From contig NZ_LT732535.1 in assembly GCF_900156915.1 (NCBI RefSeq), forward strand, positions 3,795,079-3,859,078: a stretch of 64,000 bases of DNA, read 5' to 3'. A model generated the notes under the pieces. It did not search any database and had not been told where the DNA came from. It saw only the letters and a program-made list of their open reading frames with translations. Positions 16,109 to 25,396 of the stretch are shown here, piece after piece (position 1 is the stretch's first letter; the number at the start of each line of letters is the position of its first letter). This DNA is from Sediminibacillus massiliensis (GTDB lineage Bacteria; Bacillota; Bacilli; Bacillales; Amphibacillaceae). The position numbers and the translations under genes were made by a program.

Positions 16109-17020
16109 ATGCTGATTATTTCTTTTAATAGGGAAAGTGACAGTAGCCAGTTGGCTGCCGTGACTAATAATGATGCTATCTATCCCTTGCCGTTTGATAG
16201 TTTTGTAGACGTTATAAGAAAAGCAGATGAGGTAGGTAAAGGGTGTTTGGCAATTGTGGAAGAGGCTATACAGGATACGCTCCCGCTGGAAGTAACAATG
16301 GAGGAATTAGATTTGGAACTTCCGGTTAATGCCTATGAAGTATGGGCAAGCGGGGTGACTTACTTGAAAAGCAAGGATGCCAGGAATTATGAAGCATATG
16401 AGAGTAAAGAAATAGTGGCGGATTCTTATTATGATAAGGTTTATGAAGCAGAAAGGCCGGAGATCTTTCTGAAATCTACAGAAAGACGCACGATTGGACC
16501 GAATCAGCCTGTTTACTTGCGAACTGATTCAAAGTGGCAGATTCCGGAGCCTGAATTGGGACTGGTGATCAACAAGCATGGGAAAATAGTAGGTTACACC
16601 ATTGGAAATGACATGAGCAGCAGAGATATTGAAGGAGAAAATCCCCTTTATCTACCACAGGCAAAAATTTGGAAAAATTCCTGTTCCATAGGGCCGGCAA
16701 TCCGTTTAGCCGAAACGGTCGATAATCCATACGATTTCGAGATTACCTGCCGGATTTTCCGAAATGGAGAGAAGTTGTTTGAAGATACTGCAAGCACCTC
16801 CCAGTTAAAAAGAAAGTATGAGGAACTAGTTTCTTTCCTTATAAGAGATAACGAGATTTTTGACGGTACTGTGCTGTTGACTGGCACATGTATTGTCCCT
16901 GACAATGACTTCACACTCCATTCAGGTGATGAAATTGAAATGGAGGTGCCTGGCATCGGTGTATTGCGTAATCCAGTTAAGAAACAGGCTACAAAGGCAA
17001 AGCCAATCCTTGGATTGTAA
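16109..17020 (+). CDS. FAH-family 2-keto-3-deoxy-D-pentonate (xylonate/arabinonate) dehydratase
   Basis: The start is ATG 16109 behind AGGAGG; the frame is open further upstream but without a binding site. The 303-residue protein belongs to the fumarylacetoacetate hydrolase family. Probable metal ligands are E147 and E149 (IPEPELG) and D168 (GNDMSSRD). The WASGVTYLKSKDAR region and the overall length match 2-keto-3-deoxy-xylonate/arabinonate dehydratases, which yield 2,5-dioxopentanoate (alpha-ketoglutarate semialdehyde). The next gene oxidises exactly that product, 36 bases downstream. Together with the xylonate dehydratase at 41-43 kb this completes the Weimberg pathway. FAH hydrolases are the alternative, less likely given the neighbour. 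Confidence 0.85.
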   Translation: MLIISFNRESDSSQLAAVTNNDAIYPLPFDSFVDVIRKADEVGKGCLAIVEEAIQDTLPLEVTMEELDLELPVNAYEVWASGVTYLKSKDARNYEAYESKEIVADSYYDKVYEAERPEIFLKSTERRTIGPNQPVYLRTDSKWQIPEPELGLVINKHGKIVGYTIGNDMSSRDIEGENPLYLPQAKIWKNSCSIGPAIRLAETVDNPYDFEITCRIFRNGEKLFEDTASTSQLKRKYEELVSFLIRDNEIFDGTVLLTGTCIVPDNDFTLHSGDEIEMEVPGIGVLRNPVKKQATKAKPILGL

Positions 17021-17056
17021 GCCCTTACTTTATAACTTTAAATAGGAGGAGATTAA

Positions 17057-18520
17057 ATGACAACAGCAGCAGATACAAAAACCTTTTTAAATTACATTAA
17101 CGGAGAATGGCAGGCATCAGAATCAAATGAAGTAATTTCGAGTTCCAATCCGGCCAATATTCAAGAAGTAGTTGGAAATGTTCAAGATTCTACTAGACAA
17201 GATCTTGATAAAGCAGTCGAAGCTGCCAAGCATGCGCAGAAAAGTTGGAAGAAACTATCTGGAGCAGAACGAGGCAATTACTTATTTAAAGTGGCGGACA
17301 TCTTAGAAAAAAATGTAGACAGAATAGCTGAAACGATGACAAGGGAAATGGGGAAAACCCTTCCCGAAGCTAAAGGGGAGACAAGCCGTGGTGTTGCCAT
17401 ACTTCGTTATTATGCCGGAGAGGGCATGAGAAAAGTAGGGGATGTCATCCCGTCTACAGACAGTTCGGCATTAATGTTCAGCAAGCGGATCCCGCTAGGT
17501 GTTGTAGGGGCGATCACTCCTTGGAATTTTCCGGTAGCGATCCCGATATGGAAAATCGCACCCGCTTTGATTTATGGTAACAGTGTTGTACTTAAGCCTG
17601 CCAGCGAAGCGGCAGTTACAGCTGCCCAAGTGCTGGAATGCTTCCACGAAGCAGGCTTTCCAAGAGGTGTAGTGAACTTTGTAACTGGTAAAGGATCGGT
17701 AATCGGCCAAGGCTTGGCAGAACATCCGGCTGTCAATGCGGTTACTTTTACAGGCTCCAATAAGACTGGCAGCAATATCGGAAAAACGGTAGCGGCAAGA
17801 GGCGGAAAATACCAGTTGGAAATGGGTGGGAAAAACCCAATCATAGTAGCAGAAGACTGTGATTTGGACTTGGCGGTCGATGCAGCTATTAGTGGTGGTC
17901 TGAAGTCTACCGGACAAAAATGCACCTGTAGCAGCAGGGTCATCGTCCAAAGCAATATATACGAGGAATTTAAAGAAAAATTAATAGAAAAAGTGAATGG
18001 CTTGAAAGTCGGCAACGGCCTTGAGGAAGGTTCCTGGATGGGACCTTGTGCAAGTGAAGGCCAGTACAATACGGTAAGGAGTTATATTCAGAAAGGATTA
18101 GAAGAAGGTGCCGAATTGATTGCTGGCGGCAAGCAGCCTGAGAATATGGAAAGTGAAGGTTATTATTTGGAGCCGACAATCTTTGACAATGTGACTACAG
18201 ACATGGTCATAGCCCAGGAAGAGATATTCGGCCCTGTTCTCGCTTTGATGAAAGTCGATACAATGGAGGAAGCGATCGAGTTGGCCAACGATGTTGAATT
18301 CGGCTTAAGTGCCTCTATTTTCACGAAAAATATTGATCATATATTGTCCTTTATCGATGATATAGAAGCTGGCCTGGTCCGGATCAATTCAGAGACAGCC
18401 GGCGTTGAATTACAAGCTCCATTCGGCGGAATGAAAGCTTCAAGCTCCCATTCACGGGAACAAGGTGAAGCCGCCAAGGAATTCTTTACAACGATCAAAA
18501 CTGTCTTTATAAAAGGTTAG
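17057..18520 (+). CDS. Alpha-ketoglutarate semialdehyde dehydrogenase (aldehyde dehydrogenase family)
   Basis: The enzyme (487 residues) oxidises 2,5-dioxopentanoate to 2-oxoglutarate with NAD(P)+. Key residues are N157 (PWNF), E255 (LEMGGKNP) and catalytic C289 (GQKCTC). The sequence style ([37 protein letters not shown]) is that of the KGSADH/GucD group of Bacillus. It starts at ATG behind TAGGAGGAG and directly follows the keto-deoxy-pentonate dehydratase. Succinate-semialdehyde dehydrogenase is a related alternative but the neighbour argues for KGSADH. The transcript ends at a GC-rich hairpin. Confidence 0.9.
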   Translation: MTTAADTKTFLNYINGEWQASESNEVISSSNPANIQEVVGNVQDSTRQDLDKAVEAAKHAQKSWKKLSGAERGNYLFKVADILEKNVDRIAETMTREMGKTLPEAKGETSRGVAILRYYAGEGMRKVGDVIPSTDSSALMFSKRIPLGVVGAITPWNFPVAIPIWKIAPALIYGNSVVLKPASEAAVTAAQVLECFHEAGFPRGVVNFVTGKGSVIGQGLAEHPAVNAVTFTGSNKTGSNIGKTVAARGGKYQLEMGGKNPIIVAEDCDLDLAVDAAISGGLKSTGQKCTCSSRVIVQSNIYEEFKEKLIEKVNGLKVGNGLEEGSWMGPCASEGQYNTVRSYIQKGLEEGAELIAGGKQPENMESEGYYLEPTIFDNVTTDMVIAQEEIFGPVLALMKVDTMEEAIELANDVEFGLSASIFTKNIDHILSFIDDIEAGLVRINSETAGVELQAPFGGMKASSSHSREQGEAAKEFFTTIKTVFIKG

Positions 18521-18531
18521 GTTAAATTTGC

Positions 18532-18573
18532 GGGGGGACATGCAGCGGTTTCACGAATTACGCTGCATCCCCC
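18532..18573 (+). terminator. Strong hairpin after the aldehyde dehydrogenase gene
   Basis: GGGGGACATGCAGCG (about 18533-18547) pairs with CGCTGCATCCCCC (18561-18573) with a two-base bulge. There is no T-run behind it, so it may be a Rho-independent terminator of weak type or a 3-prime stabilising stem. The bases from 18574 to 18800 hold no recognisable feature. Confidence 0.6.
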
Positions 18574-18800
18574 TAATCACGAAAAAATACCACATCACCA
18601 TGAATTTGTTCATTCAATCCACATACTTACTACACACCAAGAAAGAACCCATCTTTATTACTCCAAGTATAACTACAACTGCGACTTATCTATTATTGAA
18701 ATAGTAAGATAATCAACCATGTTAGAAATGACTTTATCATTCTATTTAGGGGTCAAAACACACGCCCTACCTAAAAGCACTTGCTGATTAACTCCCGAGT

Positions 18801-19268
18801 TGAGGCAAACTGCGATATATTGCATTTTTATTTCCTGTGATTCTGATGATTGTTAAGCACATGCACTCGCTGCAGCAGAACACTTCGCTTTCCGTGGGCA
18901 CGGCCTCAGCCTCCTCATCAGCAAAGAACGCTTCTTGCGGGGTCTTCAGACTCGTGCTTTTCCCACAGGAGTCTGCGTGTTCTGCCTTCGCTTTTAGATT
19001 TTTTCTGAATTTTGGTTAGGGAATATCCCATGTTAAACAAAATTAGGACCACTTCCCACTTGATCAGAAAAACTAATGAAGCGGAGGAAAAATGCGAGAC
19101 TCCAGTGGGAAAGGAACAGTCTGAAGACCCCGCAGGGCGCTTTTCCCGAGGAGGCTGAAGCGTTCCCCACGGAAAGCGAGTGTTTTTCCGCAGCGCTGGA
19201 CCACCACTCAATCCGAAAAGGATGGAAGGAAGTCACATATAGGGAAGCTAGTTATGTCGCGGTTTATC
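18801..19268. repeat. Dispersed inverted-repeat element, copy 2 (about 470 bp)
   Basis: The left end TGAGGCAAACTGCGATATA matches copy 1 at 8951, and the right end TATGTCGCGGTTTA (19253-19266) is its inverted counterpart. The left arm (18871-18990) and the right arm (19081-19196) are inverted copies of one GC-rich sequence, so the whole element can fold into one long stem. The middle (GGTTAGGGAATATCCCATGTTA) also matches copy 1. No open frame with a binding site is present. Here both arms are well preserved, suggesting a younger copy than the one at 9 kb. Confidence 0.85.
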
Positions 19269-19320
19269 TATACTGTAAAAAGCCAAGAAAGGAGGGATTG
19301 AACTATTACGTTTCGTTTTA

Positions 19321-19335
19321 ATGAAAACGCATTCA
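19321..19335 (+). promoter_or_regulatory. cre site (CcpA) of the first sugar ABC operon
   Basis: ATGAAAACGCATTCA fits the consensus WTGNAANCGNWWNCA at every position. It lies 21 bases upstream of the binding-protein start, so CcpA binding would block transcription when preferred sugars are present. Confidence 0.8.
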
Positions 19336-19355
19336 TAAACAAGGAGGTTTTTAAA

Positions 19356-20663
19356 TTGAAACGTCATTTATTCTTTATAATGCTATTATCTTTGTTATTG
19401 GTTGCAGCAGGATGCAATCCGGGGAACACCGATGTGAATCCGGCTTCATCAAATGGTGATGACGGAAGCGAGGGAGACGGAGATGGCAAAACCTTGACCG
19501 TTTGGCATATCGAACAAGGGGAAGCCGAACAGGCTTTAGTACAGGCAGTTGAACGATTTGAAGAATCCCACTCGGGAGTCGAGGTAGAATTGATCCGTCA
19601 GGAGAATGACCCCTATAAGACAAAGCTTAGTGTCGCCATGGGCGGCGGTAACCCACCAGATGTCTTTCATTCATGGGGAGGTGGATGGCTGGAACGCTTT
19701 GTGGACGCAGGCCAGGTTCTTGACTTGACCGACAAAATCGACACAAGCATTTATTTGCCATCCGCAATTTCGCCGGCAACTTTTGAGGAAAAAGTTTATG
19801 GCGCACCGATAGCGATGGATGTTGTCCCAGTCTGGTATAACACAGAAATGTTTGAAGAATATGGACTTGAAGAGCCGGAAACATACGAAGACCTTTTGGG
19901 AATTGTGGAGACATTAAAGTCGGAAGGGATTACACCGTTTGCATTGGCGAATCAGTCAAAATGGCCCGGGTCTTTCTATATGATGTACTTGGCTGAAAGA
20001 ATCGGAGGACCGGATCTTTTTAGTGAGGCCTTTAGCCGTGAAGGTAGAGGATTTGATGATGAAGCGTACGTAGAAGCAGGCCAAAAAATTCAAGAACTTG
20101 TCGAAATGGGAGCGTTCCCTGATGGCTTTAACGGTATGAATTTTGATACCGGTCAATCAAGACAATTAATGTATGCAGAAAAAGCAGGAATGATTATCCA
20201 AGGAAGCTGGATGCTGGGAACGACCAGAACCGATATGCCGGAATTTGAAGACAAACTGGGCTTCTTCCTATTCCCGGCTATTGAAGGAGGTCAGGGGGCA
20301 CAAAATCATATTGTCGGTGGAGTGAGTCCTGTGTTCTCTGTTTCTGAATCAAGTGAAAATCCAGACCTTGCTGCAGAGCTTGTCCAGGAGCTCGCCAGTC
20401 AGGAAACTGCAGATCATTATGCGAATGAAGATGGTGCTATTTCCGCAATTAAAGGTGTGGAATATGAAGATGAATATGTACAGAAAATCAATGATGTACT
20501 GGTGAATGCAGAATTTATGCAGACTTATTATGACCAGACACTGCCGACAGAAGTTGCGGAAGTGCATTTGGATACAACCCAGGCAATCTTCGGGCTTTCC
20601 ATGACACCGGAAGAAGCTGTCAGCAAGGTTGAGGAAAAGGCAGAGGAAGTAATAGAAGAATAA
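19356..20663 (+). CDS. Sugar ABC transporter substrate-binding lipoprotein (family 1)
   Basis: The 435-residue lipoprotein has a signal peptide ending in the lipobox VAAGC (Cys20) and an acidic linker, then a family-1 extracellular binding domain (TVWHIEQGE, GGNPPDVFHSWGGG, PIAMDVVPVWYNTEMFEE). It starts at TTG with AAGGAGG 8 bases upstream. It delivers an oligosaccharide or sugar acid to the two permeases that follow. Xylo-oligosaccharides or aldouronic acids are suggested by the locus but not proven. A stem-loop separates it from the permease genes. Confidence 0.92.
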   Translation: MKRHLFFIMLLSLLLVAAGCNPGNTDVNPASSNGDDGSEGDGDGKTLTVWHIEQGEAEQALVQAVERFEESHSGVEVELIRQENDPYKTKLSVAMGGGNPPDVFHSWGGGWLERFVDAGQVLDLTDKIDTSIYLPSAISPATFEEKVYGAPIAMDVVPVWYNTEMFEEYGLEEPETYEDLLGIVETLKSEGITPFALANQSKWPGSFYMMYLAERIGGPDLFSEAFSREGRGFDDEAYVEAGQKIQELVEMGAFPDGFNGMNFDTGQSRQLMYAEKAGMIIQGSWMLGTTRTDMPEFEDKLGFFLFPAIEGGQGAQNHIVGGVSPVFSVSESSENPDLAAELVQELASQETADHYANEDGAISAIKGVEYEDEYVQKINDVLVNAEFMQTYYDQTLPTEVAEVHLDTTQAIFGLSMTPEEAVSKVEEKAEEVIEE

Positions 20664-20690
20664 TCGCAGTAAATAATGACAAAACATTAA

Positions 20691-20722
20691 ACAACCGCAT
20701 GGAAGCATTTCTATGCGGTTGT
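20691..20722 (+). promoter_or_regulatory. Intercistronic stem-loop between binding-protein and permease genes
   Basis: ACAACCGCAT (20691-20700) pairs exactly with ATGCGGTTGT (20713-20722). There is no T-run. Such stems usually shield the upstream message or partly stop transcription so that the binding protein is made in excess over the permeases. Confidence 0.7.
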
Positions 20723-20743
20723 CAATTAAGCGAGGTGGGAAAT

Positions 20744-21733
20744 TTGCAAAATAATGTAGAACAGACAGCTGGACAAGCCCGACGAAATGCCGGCTCAGGC
20801 CAACAAGAACCAGGCGATAAACCCAGGTTGAAGATAGTGCCGAAAAAACCAAAGAAAAAAAGAAGCGACGTATTGGCGATTATCGGGTTCATTGCCCCTG
20901 CATTGATTGTCTATCTTGTGTATGTTGTCTATTCAATAGGAATGACCTTTTACTATAGTCTCTTTGATTGGTCCGGTATTGATAATAATTTTGCATTTGC
21001 AGGATTGAAAAATTATATCAACCTTTTATCTGACGGGGTGTTTTGGCAGTCATTAGGGAACAATTCCTTGCTGGTGGCTGCATCTTTGCTTACCCAGCTT
21101 CCCCTCGGTTTGGTTATGGCTTTGCTATTGTTCAGCCCTATTAAGGGTATCAGATTATTCCGTTCCGTGTATTTTATGCCATTTTTAATGTCGACTGTAG
21201 CGATTGGTATTCTTTTCATTTTTATTTATGATGGGAACTTCGGCCTTGTTAATGCCTTCCTGCGTTCGATTGGTTTGGAATCATGGCAGCGTGGCTGGCT
21301 TGGAAATGAAAGCACCGCGATTTGGGCAGTGATTGCAACAGTTTGCTGGCAGTTTGCGCCTTTTTATATGATTTTGTTCAGGGCAACGATTGTTGGGATT
21401 CCGGAAGATTTGTATGAAGCAGCAGAAATTGACGGGGCCAGTGCCTGGCAGAGATTTGCCAAGATAACCTTCCCGTTGTTGATCCCGATTTTAGTCACAT
21501 CGGCGATTTTGTCCATCATTGGCTCGTTGAAATACTTCGACTTGATATATGTTATGACAATGGGCGGGCCGAACAATTCCACCGAGTTGATGGCCACCTA
21601 TATGTATGAACAGACATTTACCAACTTTAACATGGGTTACGGAAGCAGTATCTCTTTTACGATGTTCATTATTGCTTTCATCATAACATTGATAATTCTT
21701 TTACTTGAAAACAAACGGAAGGGAGCTCAATGA
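20744..21733 (+). CDS. Sugar ABC transporter permease (MalF-like)
   Basis: The start chosen is TTG 20744 behind GAGGTGGG; an in-frame ATG at 20699 lies inside the stem-loop and has no binding site. The 329-residue protein has a long basic cytoplasmic N-terminus (KIVPKKPKKKR), six predicted membrane helices and the EAA loop EAAEIDGASAWQRF that contacts the ATPase. It overlaps the next permease by four bases. No ATPase gene is in the operon. Confidence 0.92.
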   Translation: MQNNVEQTAGQARRNAGSGQQEPGDKPRLKIVPKKPKKKRSDVLAIIGFIAPALIVYLVYVVYSIGMTFYYSLFDWSGIDNNFAFAGLKNYINLLSDGVFWQSLGNNSLLVAASLLTQLPLGLVMALLLFSPIKGIRLFRSVYFMPFLMSTVAIGILFIFIYDGNFGLVNAFLRSIGLESWQRGWLGNESTAIWAVIATVCWQFAPFYMILFRATIVGIPEDLYEAAEIDGASAWQRFAKITFPLLIPILVTSAILSIIGSLKYFDLIYVMTMGGPNNSTELMATYMYEQTFTNFNMGYGSSISFTMFIIAFIITLIILLLENKRKGAQ

Positions 21734-22560
21734 ATATGTGGCTGAAGAGTATTAAAACCATTCCAGTTTATGTCCTGGCTATTATCATCCTGCTGTTTAC
21801 GGGTGTACCGTTTTTTATCATGGTCAATTCATCTTTTAAAACCCAGCTGGAGTTCATGAGTTCCCCATGGTCTCTTCCTGAAAGCTTTTCATTTAACAAT
21901 TACCGGCTATTATTTGAAACGGATTTTTTCCAGTATTTATTTAACAGTTTGTTTGTATCCGTTGTCTCTGTCGTGCTTGTCATTGTGTTATCGGCGATGG
22001 CCAGTTATCCGCTATCCAGGTTGAAATTCCGTTTGAGTAAACCGCTTTTCCTATTGTTTACGATAGGTATGATGATTCCGATTCATACTACATTGATTCC
22101 AATCTATTTATTGACAATCAATCTAGGTCTTTATGATAGTTTGTGGGGATTGATCGGACCTTATGTGGCATTTGCTTTGCCGGTATCCGTCATTATCTAC
22201 ACCCAGTTTCTACAAGACATTCCAAAAGAGCTGGAAGAATCAGCAAAGATTGATGGCTGTGGACATTACCGATTATTTTGGAAAATCTTGTTTCCATTAT
22301 TGACGCCTGCTACTGCAACTGTCGCCATTTACAATTTCATACACATTTGGAATGAATTCATTTTTGCACTCGTTTTGACTAATTCTCCCGGAAATGCCAC
22401 ATTGCCGCTGGGTCTGCGCGAGTTCTACGGTGAATACTCAGTAAATGTGCCGGGCATCATGGCAGCACTGACTTTGGGAAGCCTTCCATTGTTACTCGTA
22501 TATTTCATCGCTCAGGAAAAGATTGTCAAAGGGCTTGCAGCAGGTTCAGTAAAGGGGTGA
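21730..22560 (+). CDS. Sugar ABC transporter permease (MalG-like)
   Basis: This 276-residue permease has six predicted helices and the EAA loop EESAKIDGCGHYRLF. Its ATG overlaps the stop of the preceding permease (ATGA), showing translational coupling. It pairs with the upstream MalF-like subunit to form the membrane channel. A terminator follows within 40 bases. Confidence 0.92.
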   Translation: MNMWLKSIKTIPVYVLAIIILLFTGVPFFIMVNSSFKTQLEFMSSPWSLPESFSFNNYRLLFETDFFQYLFNSLFVSVVSVVLVIVLSAMASYPLSRLKFRLSKPLFLLFTIGMMIPIHTTLIPIYLLTINLGLYDSLWGLIGPYVAFALPVSVIIYTQFLQDIPKELEESAKIDGCGHYRLFWKILFPLLTPATATVAIYNFIHIWNEFIFALVLTNSPGNATLPLGLREFYGEYSVNVPGIMAALTLGSLPLLLVYFIAQEKIVKGLAAGSVKG

Positions 22561-22593
22561 CCATTGATTGAAAGAGATTTAGGAAATGTAAAT

Positions 22594-22626
22594 GGGGTTT
22601 GTCCTTCTCCGGGACAGCCCTTTTTC
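22594..22626 (+). terminator. Terminator of the first ABC operon
   Basis: GGGTTTGTCC and GGACAGCCC form a stem with a small internal mismatch, followed by TTTTTC (22621-22626). Confidence 0.7.
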
Positions 22627-22643
22627 TATGATATATAATAGAA

Positions 22644-22672
22644 TTGATTGTAAACGAATTCAAAACTATAGA
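22644..22672 (+). promoter_or_regulatory. Candidate sigma-A promoter before the lactonase gene
   Basis: TTGATT (22644-22649) and TATAGA (22667-22672) are spaced by 17 bases and lie 18 bases before the start codon. A TATAAT also occurs at 22633 without a convincing -35. Confidence 0.4.
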
Positions 22673-22689
22673 TAGGGTGGGGTGATTTA

Positions 22690-23526
22690 ATGCGAATCGA
22701 TGCACATCAACACTTTTGGCAGATTGAAAGAGGCGATTATGGTTGGATAACAAAGGATATGGTGCCGTTATATAGAGATTACCTGCCCGGCGACCTGCTT
22801 CCTGAACTTTACCGCCATCATATTGATGGAACTGTTCTGATTCAGGCTGCGTCAACTTATGCAGAGACCGAATATATGCTTGATCTTTATTGGAGGAATT
22901 CCTTCATAAAGGGAGTAGTCGGCTGGATTGATTTAGATTCACCGGAGTTTGATCAGGATTTTCAACGGTTGAAAGACAGGAAAGGGCTTGTCGGCTTTCG
23001 GCCAATTCTTGAAAGTGTAGAACGAGAGCTGGAAATGGACAGTCCCAGAGTTCTGAAGAATATTGAGACACTCGTTCAAGAGGACTTTCCAATTGATTTA
23101 TTACTAGTACCAAGGCTCCTGCCACTGGTTCTGAAACTGTTGAAAAGATTTCCGACCTTGAGGGGTGTGGTCAATCATGCCGCAAAGCCTTATATAAAAG
23201 AGGAAATATTTGACCCATGGAGAGAACAAATAGCAGAAATCGCCTCCTATTCTAACACAATGTGCAAGCTATCAGGCTTTATTACAGAAGCCGATGAGAA
23301 CTGGGAACAGTCCGATATTGAGCCATATATCCATCATGTAATTAATGTCTTTGGTTATGAGTCTATTATGTATGGCAGCGACTGGCCGGTTTGCAATATG
23401 GCCGGAAGTTATCAAGATGTATACCAAGTATTAGTAGATTCCCTTCCGAATAATTTGTCTGAAGCAGATAAAGAGAAACTGTTTGGAGGAAATGCGATAA
23501 AGTTTTATAAAAATTTGCGCGGGTAA
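22690..23526 (+). CDS. Amidohydrolase-family sugar lactonase (L-fuconolactonase/rhamnonolactonase type)
   Basis: The 278-residue TIM-barrel hydrolase starts with the metal motif MRIDAHQHFWQ and has GVVNHAAKP and the C-terminal MYGSDWPVCN, features of the COG3618 lactonases. These open sugar-1,4-lactones to sugar acids. In this locus a pentonolactone such as xylonolactone, produced by a sugar dehydrogenase, is a fitting substrate and would feed the xylonate dehydratase; this is inference. It is followed after 30 bases by an esterase-like gene. Confidence 0.82.
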   Translation: MRIDAHQHFWQIERGDYGWITKDMVPLYRDYLPGDLLPELYRHHIDGTVLIQAASTYAETEYMLDLYWRNSFIKGVVGWIDLDSPEFDQDFQRLKDRKGLVGFRPILESVERELEMDSPRVLKNIETLVQEDFPIDLLLVPRLLPLVLKLLKRFPTLRGVVNHAAKPYIKEEIFDPWREQIAEIASYSNTMCKLSGFITEADENWEQSDIEPYIHHVINVFGYESIMYGSDWPVCNMAGSYQDVYQVLVDSLPNNLSEADKEKLFGGNAIKFYKNLRG

Positions 23527-23556
23527 GCCGATAGAATTGAAAGGGATGGAGACTAT

Positions 23557-24462
23557 ATGGATATAACAAAACGCCGAAGTGAATTATTTAACCTGCTGGG
23601 GGATTTACCGGATATTTCTATGCCTATTAATGCTAATAAAATTAATGAAGAAAACCGTTCTGACTATATTTTGGAAACTCTTTTATTAGATTTGAATGGG
23701 GAGGAGAGGGTTCCGGCTTATTTCGCCTATCCTGTGGGGAAACAAGGTCCCTTTCCTGTAATTGTGTTCAATCACTCCCATGGAGGTAATTATCATTTGG
23801 GTAAAGACGAATTAATCCAGGGCAACAGCTATCTACAGATGCCTTCCTATGCGGAAGAACTGACAAACCTTGGTTATGCTGTGATTTGTATTGATGCTTG
23901 GGGGTTTGGAGAGAGAAGCGGCCGGACTGAAAGTGAACTTTTCAAAGAAATGTTGTGGAATGGTCAAGTATTGTGGGGGAAAATGGTCTTTGATACATTA
24001 AGAACAATTAATTATATAACTACAAGGAAGGAAGTTGATTCTAATAGAATTGGAACATTGGGAATGTCGATGGGCAGTGTAATGGCCTGGTGGATAGCAG
24101 CCTTGGATACCAGAGTGAAAATTTGTATAGATATTTGTGGGATGGTTGACTTCCAAGCTTTAGTAGCGAACAGGGCTTTAGATGAACATGGAATCTACTT
24201 TTTTGTACCAAACCTAATGAAACATTTTACAACATCCGAAATTAATGAGTTAATTGCTCCTCGTAGGCACTTATGCCTTGCCGGAAAAGAAGATAAACTA
24301 GTACCTATTGACGGCCTTCACAAAATTGATCAGCATTTAACTTCTGTGTACAACCATAAAGGAGCAAAGGAATCCTGGATATTAAAAATATATCCAGGTG
24401 GTCACAGAGAAACACCTGGTATGAGAAGAGAAGTTATTGCATATTTAAGTAATTGGTTGTAA
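23557..24462 (+). CDS. Alpha/beta hydrolase, dienelactone hydrolase/acyl esterase-like
   Basis: The cytoplasmic 301-residue protein has nucleophile Ser171 in GMSMGS, Asp246 (GKEDKLVP) and His283 (YPGGHRE), with an FNHSHGGNYH oxyanion region. It has no signal peptide. In a glucuronoxylan locus it might remove acetyl or other ester groups from imported oligosaccharides, as many such loci carry a cytoplasmic esterase. It could also be a second lactonase next to the amidohydrolase. The exact substrate is open. Confidence 0.78.
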   Translation: MDITKRRSELFNLLGDLPDISMPINANKINEENRSDYILETLLLDLNGEERVPAYFAYPVGKQGPFPVIVFNHSHGGNYHLGKDELIQGNSYLQMPSYAEELTNLGYAVICIDAWGFGERSGRTESELFKEMLWNGQVLWGKMVFDTLRTINYITTRKEVDSNRIGTLGMSMGSVMAWWIAALDTRVKICIDICGMVDFQALVANRALDEHGIYFFVPNLMKHFTTSEINELIAPRRHLCLAGKEDKLVPIDGLHKIDQHLTSVYNHKGAKESWILKIYPGGHRETPGMRREVIAYLSNWL

Positions 24463-24501
24463 TTAAGTAGTGTCCATTAATAAATAAATAGCTAAGCAGG
24501 A

Positions 24502-24556
24502 TTGAAATTATTACCAAACAACTATATAATAGATTTATAACTACCATACTAGTGTG
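24502..24556 (+). promoter_or_regulatory. Promoter and operator of the first GntR regulator gene
   Basis: TTGAAA (24502-24507) and TATAAT (24525-24530) have a 17-base spacer. Fifteen bases after the -10 comes CATACTAGTGTG (24545-24556), a palindrome centred on ACTAGT. The whole block from TATAAT onward closely resembles the block before the paralogous regulator at 29.5 kb. Autoregulation is the simplest reading. Confidence 0.7.
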
Positions 24557-24603
24557 ATTAAAGTGTTAAATCCAGCATGCGGATCTGTAGAGGGAGTGGC
24601 GAG

Positions 24604-25287
24604 GTGAATGATATATCCACAACTAAACGAATCAATGGTTCTACAAGAGACTTTGTTTATCAGACTCTAAAACGGCAAATCGTTAATTGGGAATTGGAAC
24701 CAGGTACCAAGATTTCCGAAAAAGAAGTTGCCGATAAGTTAAAAGTCAGCCGTACACCTGTACGGGAAGCATTTTTAAAGTTAGCTCAAGAAGAGTTGCT
24801 TGGGGTATTCCCACAAAGCGGTACTATAATTTCTCAAGTAGACTTGCAGTTAGTGGAAGAAGGCCGCTTTGTTCGAGAGCAAATTGAAAGAGCAATTGTT
24901 ATCGAGGCCTGTTCAACTTTGGACGAAGAGCAGTTGTTCCAATTGGAAACAAATATGACTATGCAAAAACTGTGTCTGGAAAAAGGTTCCTATCATCGAC
25001 TATTCGAACTGGATGAAGAGTTTCATCGTTTGTTGTTCGAATGCTGCAACAAAGTTCGGACATGGAACATGATTAGACAGATGAATAGTCACTTTGACCG
25101 ATTAAGAATACTCAGGCTTGCATCGAATCCGGACTGGGATGTTGTGGTTTCCCACCATGAAGCCATTTTTGAACATATTTCCAATAGGGATGTCGAAAAA
25201 GCAGAAGAAGCAATAACCAAGCATTTAAAACTGGTGAACCTCGAAAAAGAAGAGCTTAAGAAACGCTATCCGGGTTATTTTAAATAA
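24604..25287 (+). CDS. GntR-family transcriptional regulator, FCD domain (paralog 1)
   Basis: The start chosen is GTG 24604 (AGGGAG, 7-base spacer). The 227-residue protein has an N-terminal winged helix (TRDFVYQTLKRQIV... VSRTPVREAFLKL) and an all-helical FCD ligand domain. Metal-binding residues are likely D and H in ELDEEFHRLL, H in VSHHEAIF and H in TKHLKL. FCD regulators of this type commonly sense sugar acids such as glucuronate or its isomers. It is a clear paralog of the regulator at 29.7 kb, both ending ...YPxYFK. It stands between the lactonase/esterase genes and the alpha-glucuronidase. Confidence 0.9.
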   Translation: MNDISTTKRINGSTRDFVYQTLKRQIVNWELEPGTKISEKEVADKLKVSRTPVREAFLKLAQEELLGVFPQSGTIISQVDLQLVEEGRFVREQIERAIVIEACSTLDEEQLFQLETNMTMQKLCLEKGSYHRLFELDEEFHRLLFECCNKVRTWNMIRQMNSHFDRLRILRLASNPDWDVVVSHHEAIFEHISNRDVEKAEEAITKHLKLVNLEKEELKKRYPGYFK

Positions 25288-25344
25288 TATATCCAACGAG
25301 GTGTGGCAGGGAGCAATATTTTCCTGCTATGTTTATTCATTTGT

Positions 25345-25359
25345 TTGAAAACGCTGTCA
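25345..25359 (+). promoter_or_regulatory. cre site upstream of the alpha-glucuronidase gene
   Basis: TTGAAAACGCTGTCA matches WTGNAANCGNWWNCA with one mismatch (G for W). It lies 38 bases before the start codon. Confidence 0.75.
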
Positions 25360-25396
25360 TTGAGTGTGGTAGATATCACGAAGGGGGAATGGATGG

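Noticed and set aside
17572-18069. Minus-strand open frame of 165 codons
   Set aside because: It is antisense to the conserved aldehyde dehydrogenase active-site region.
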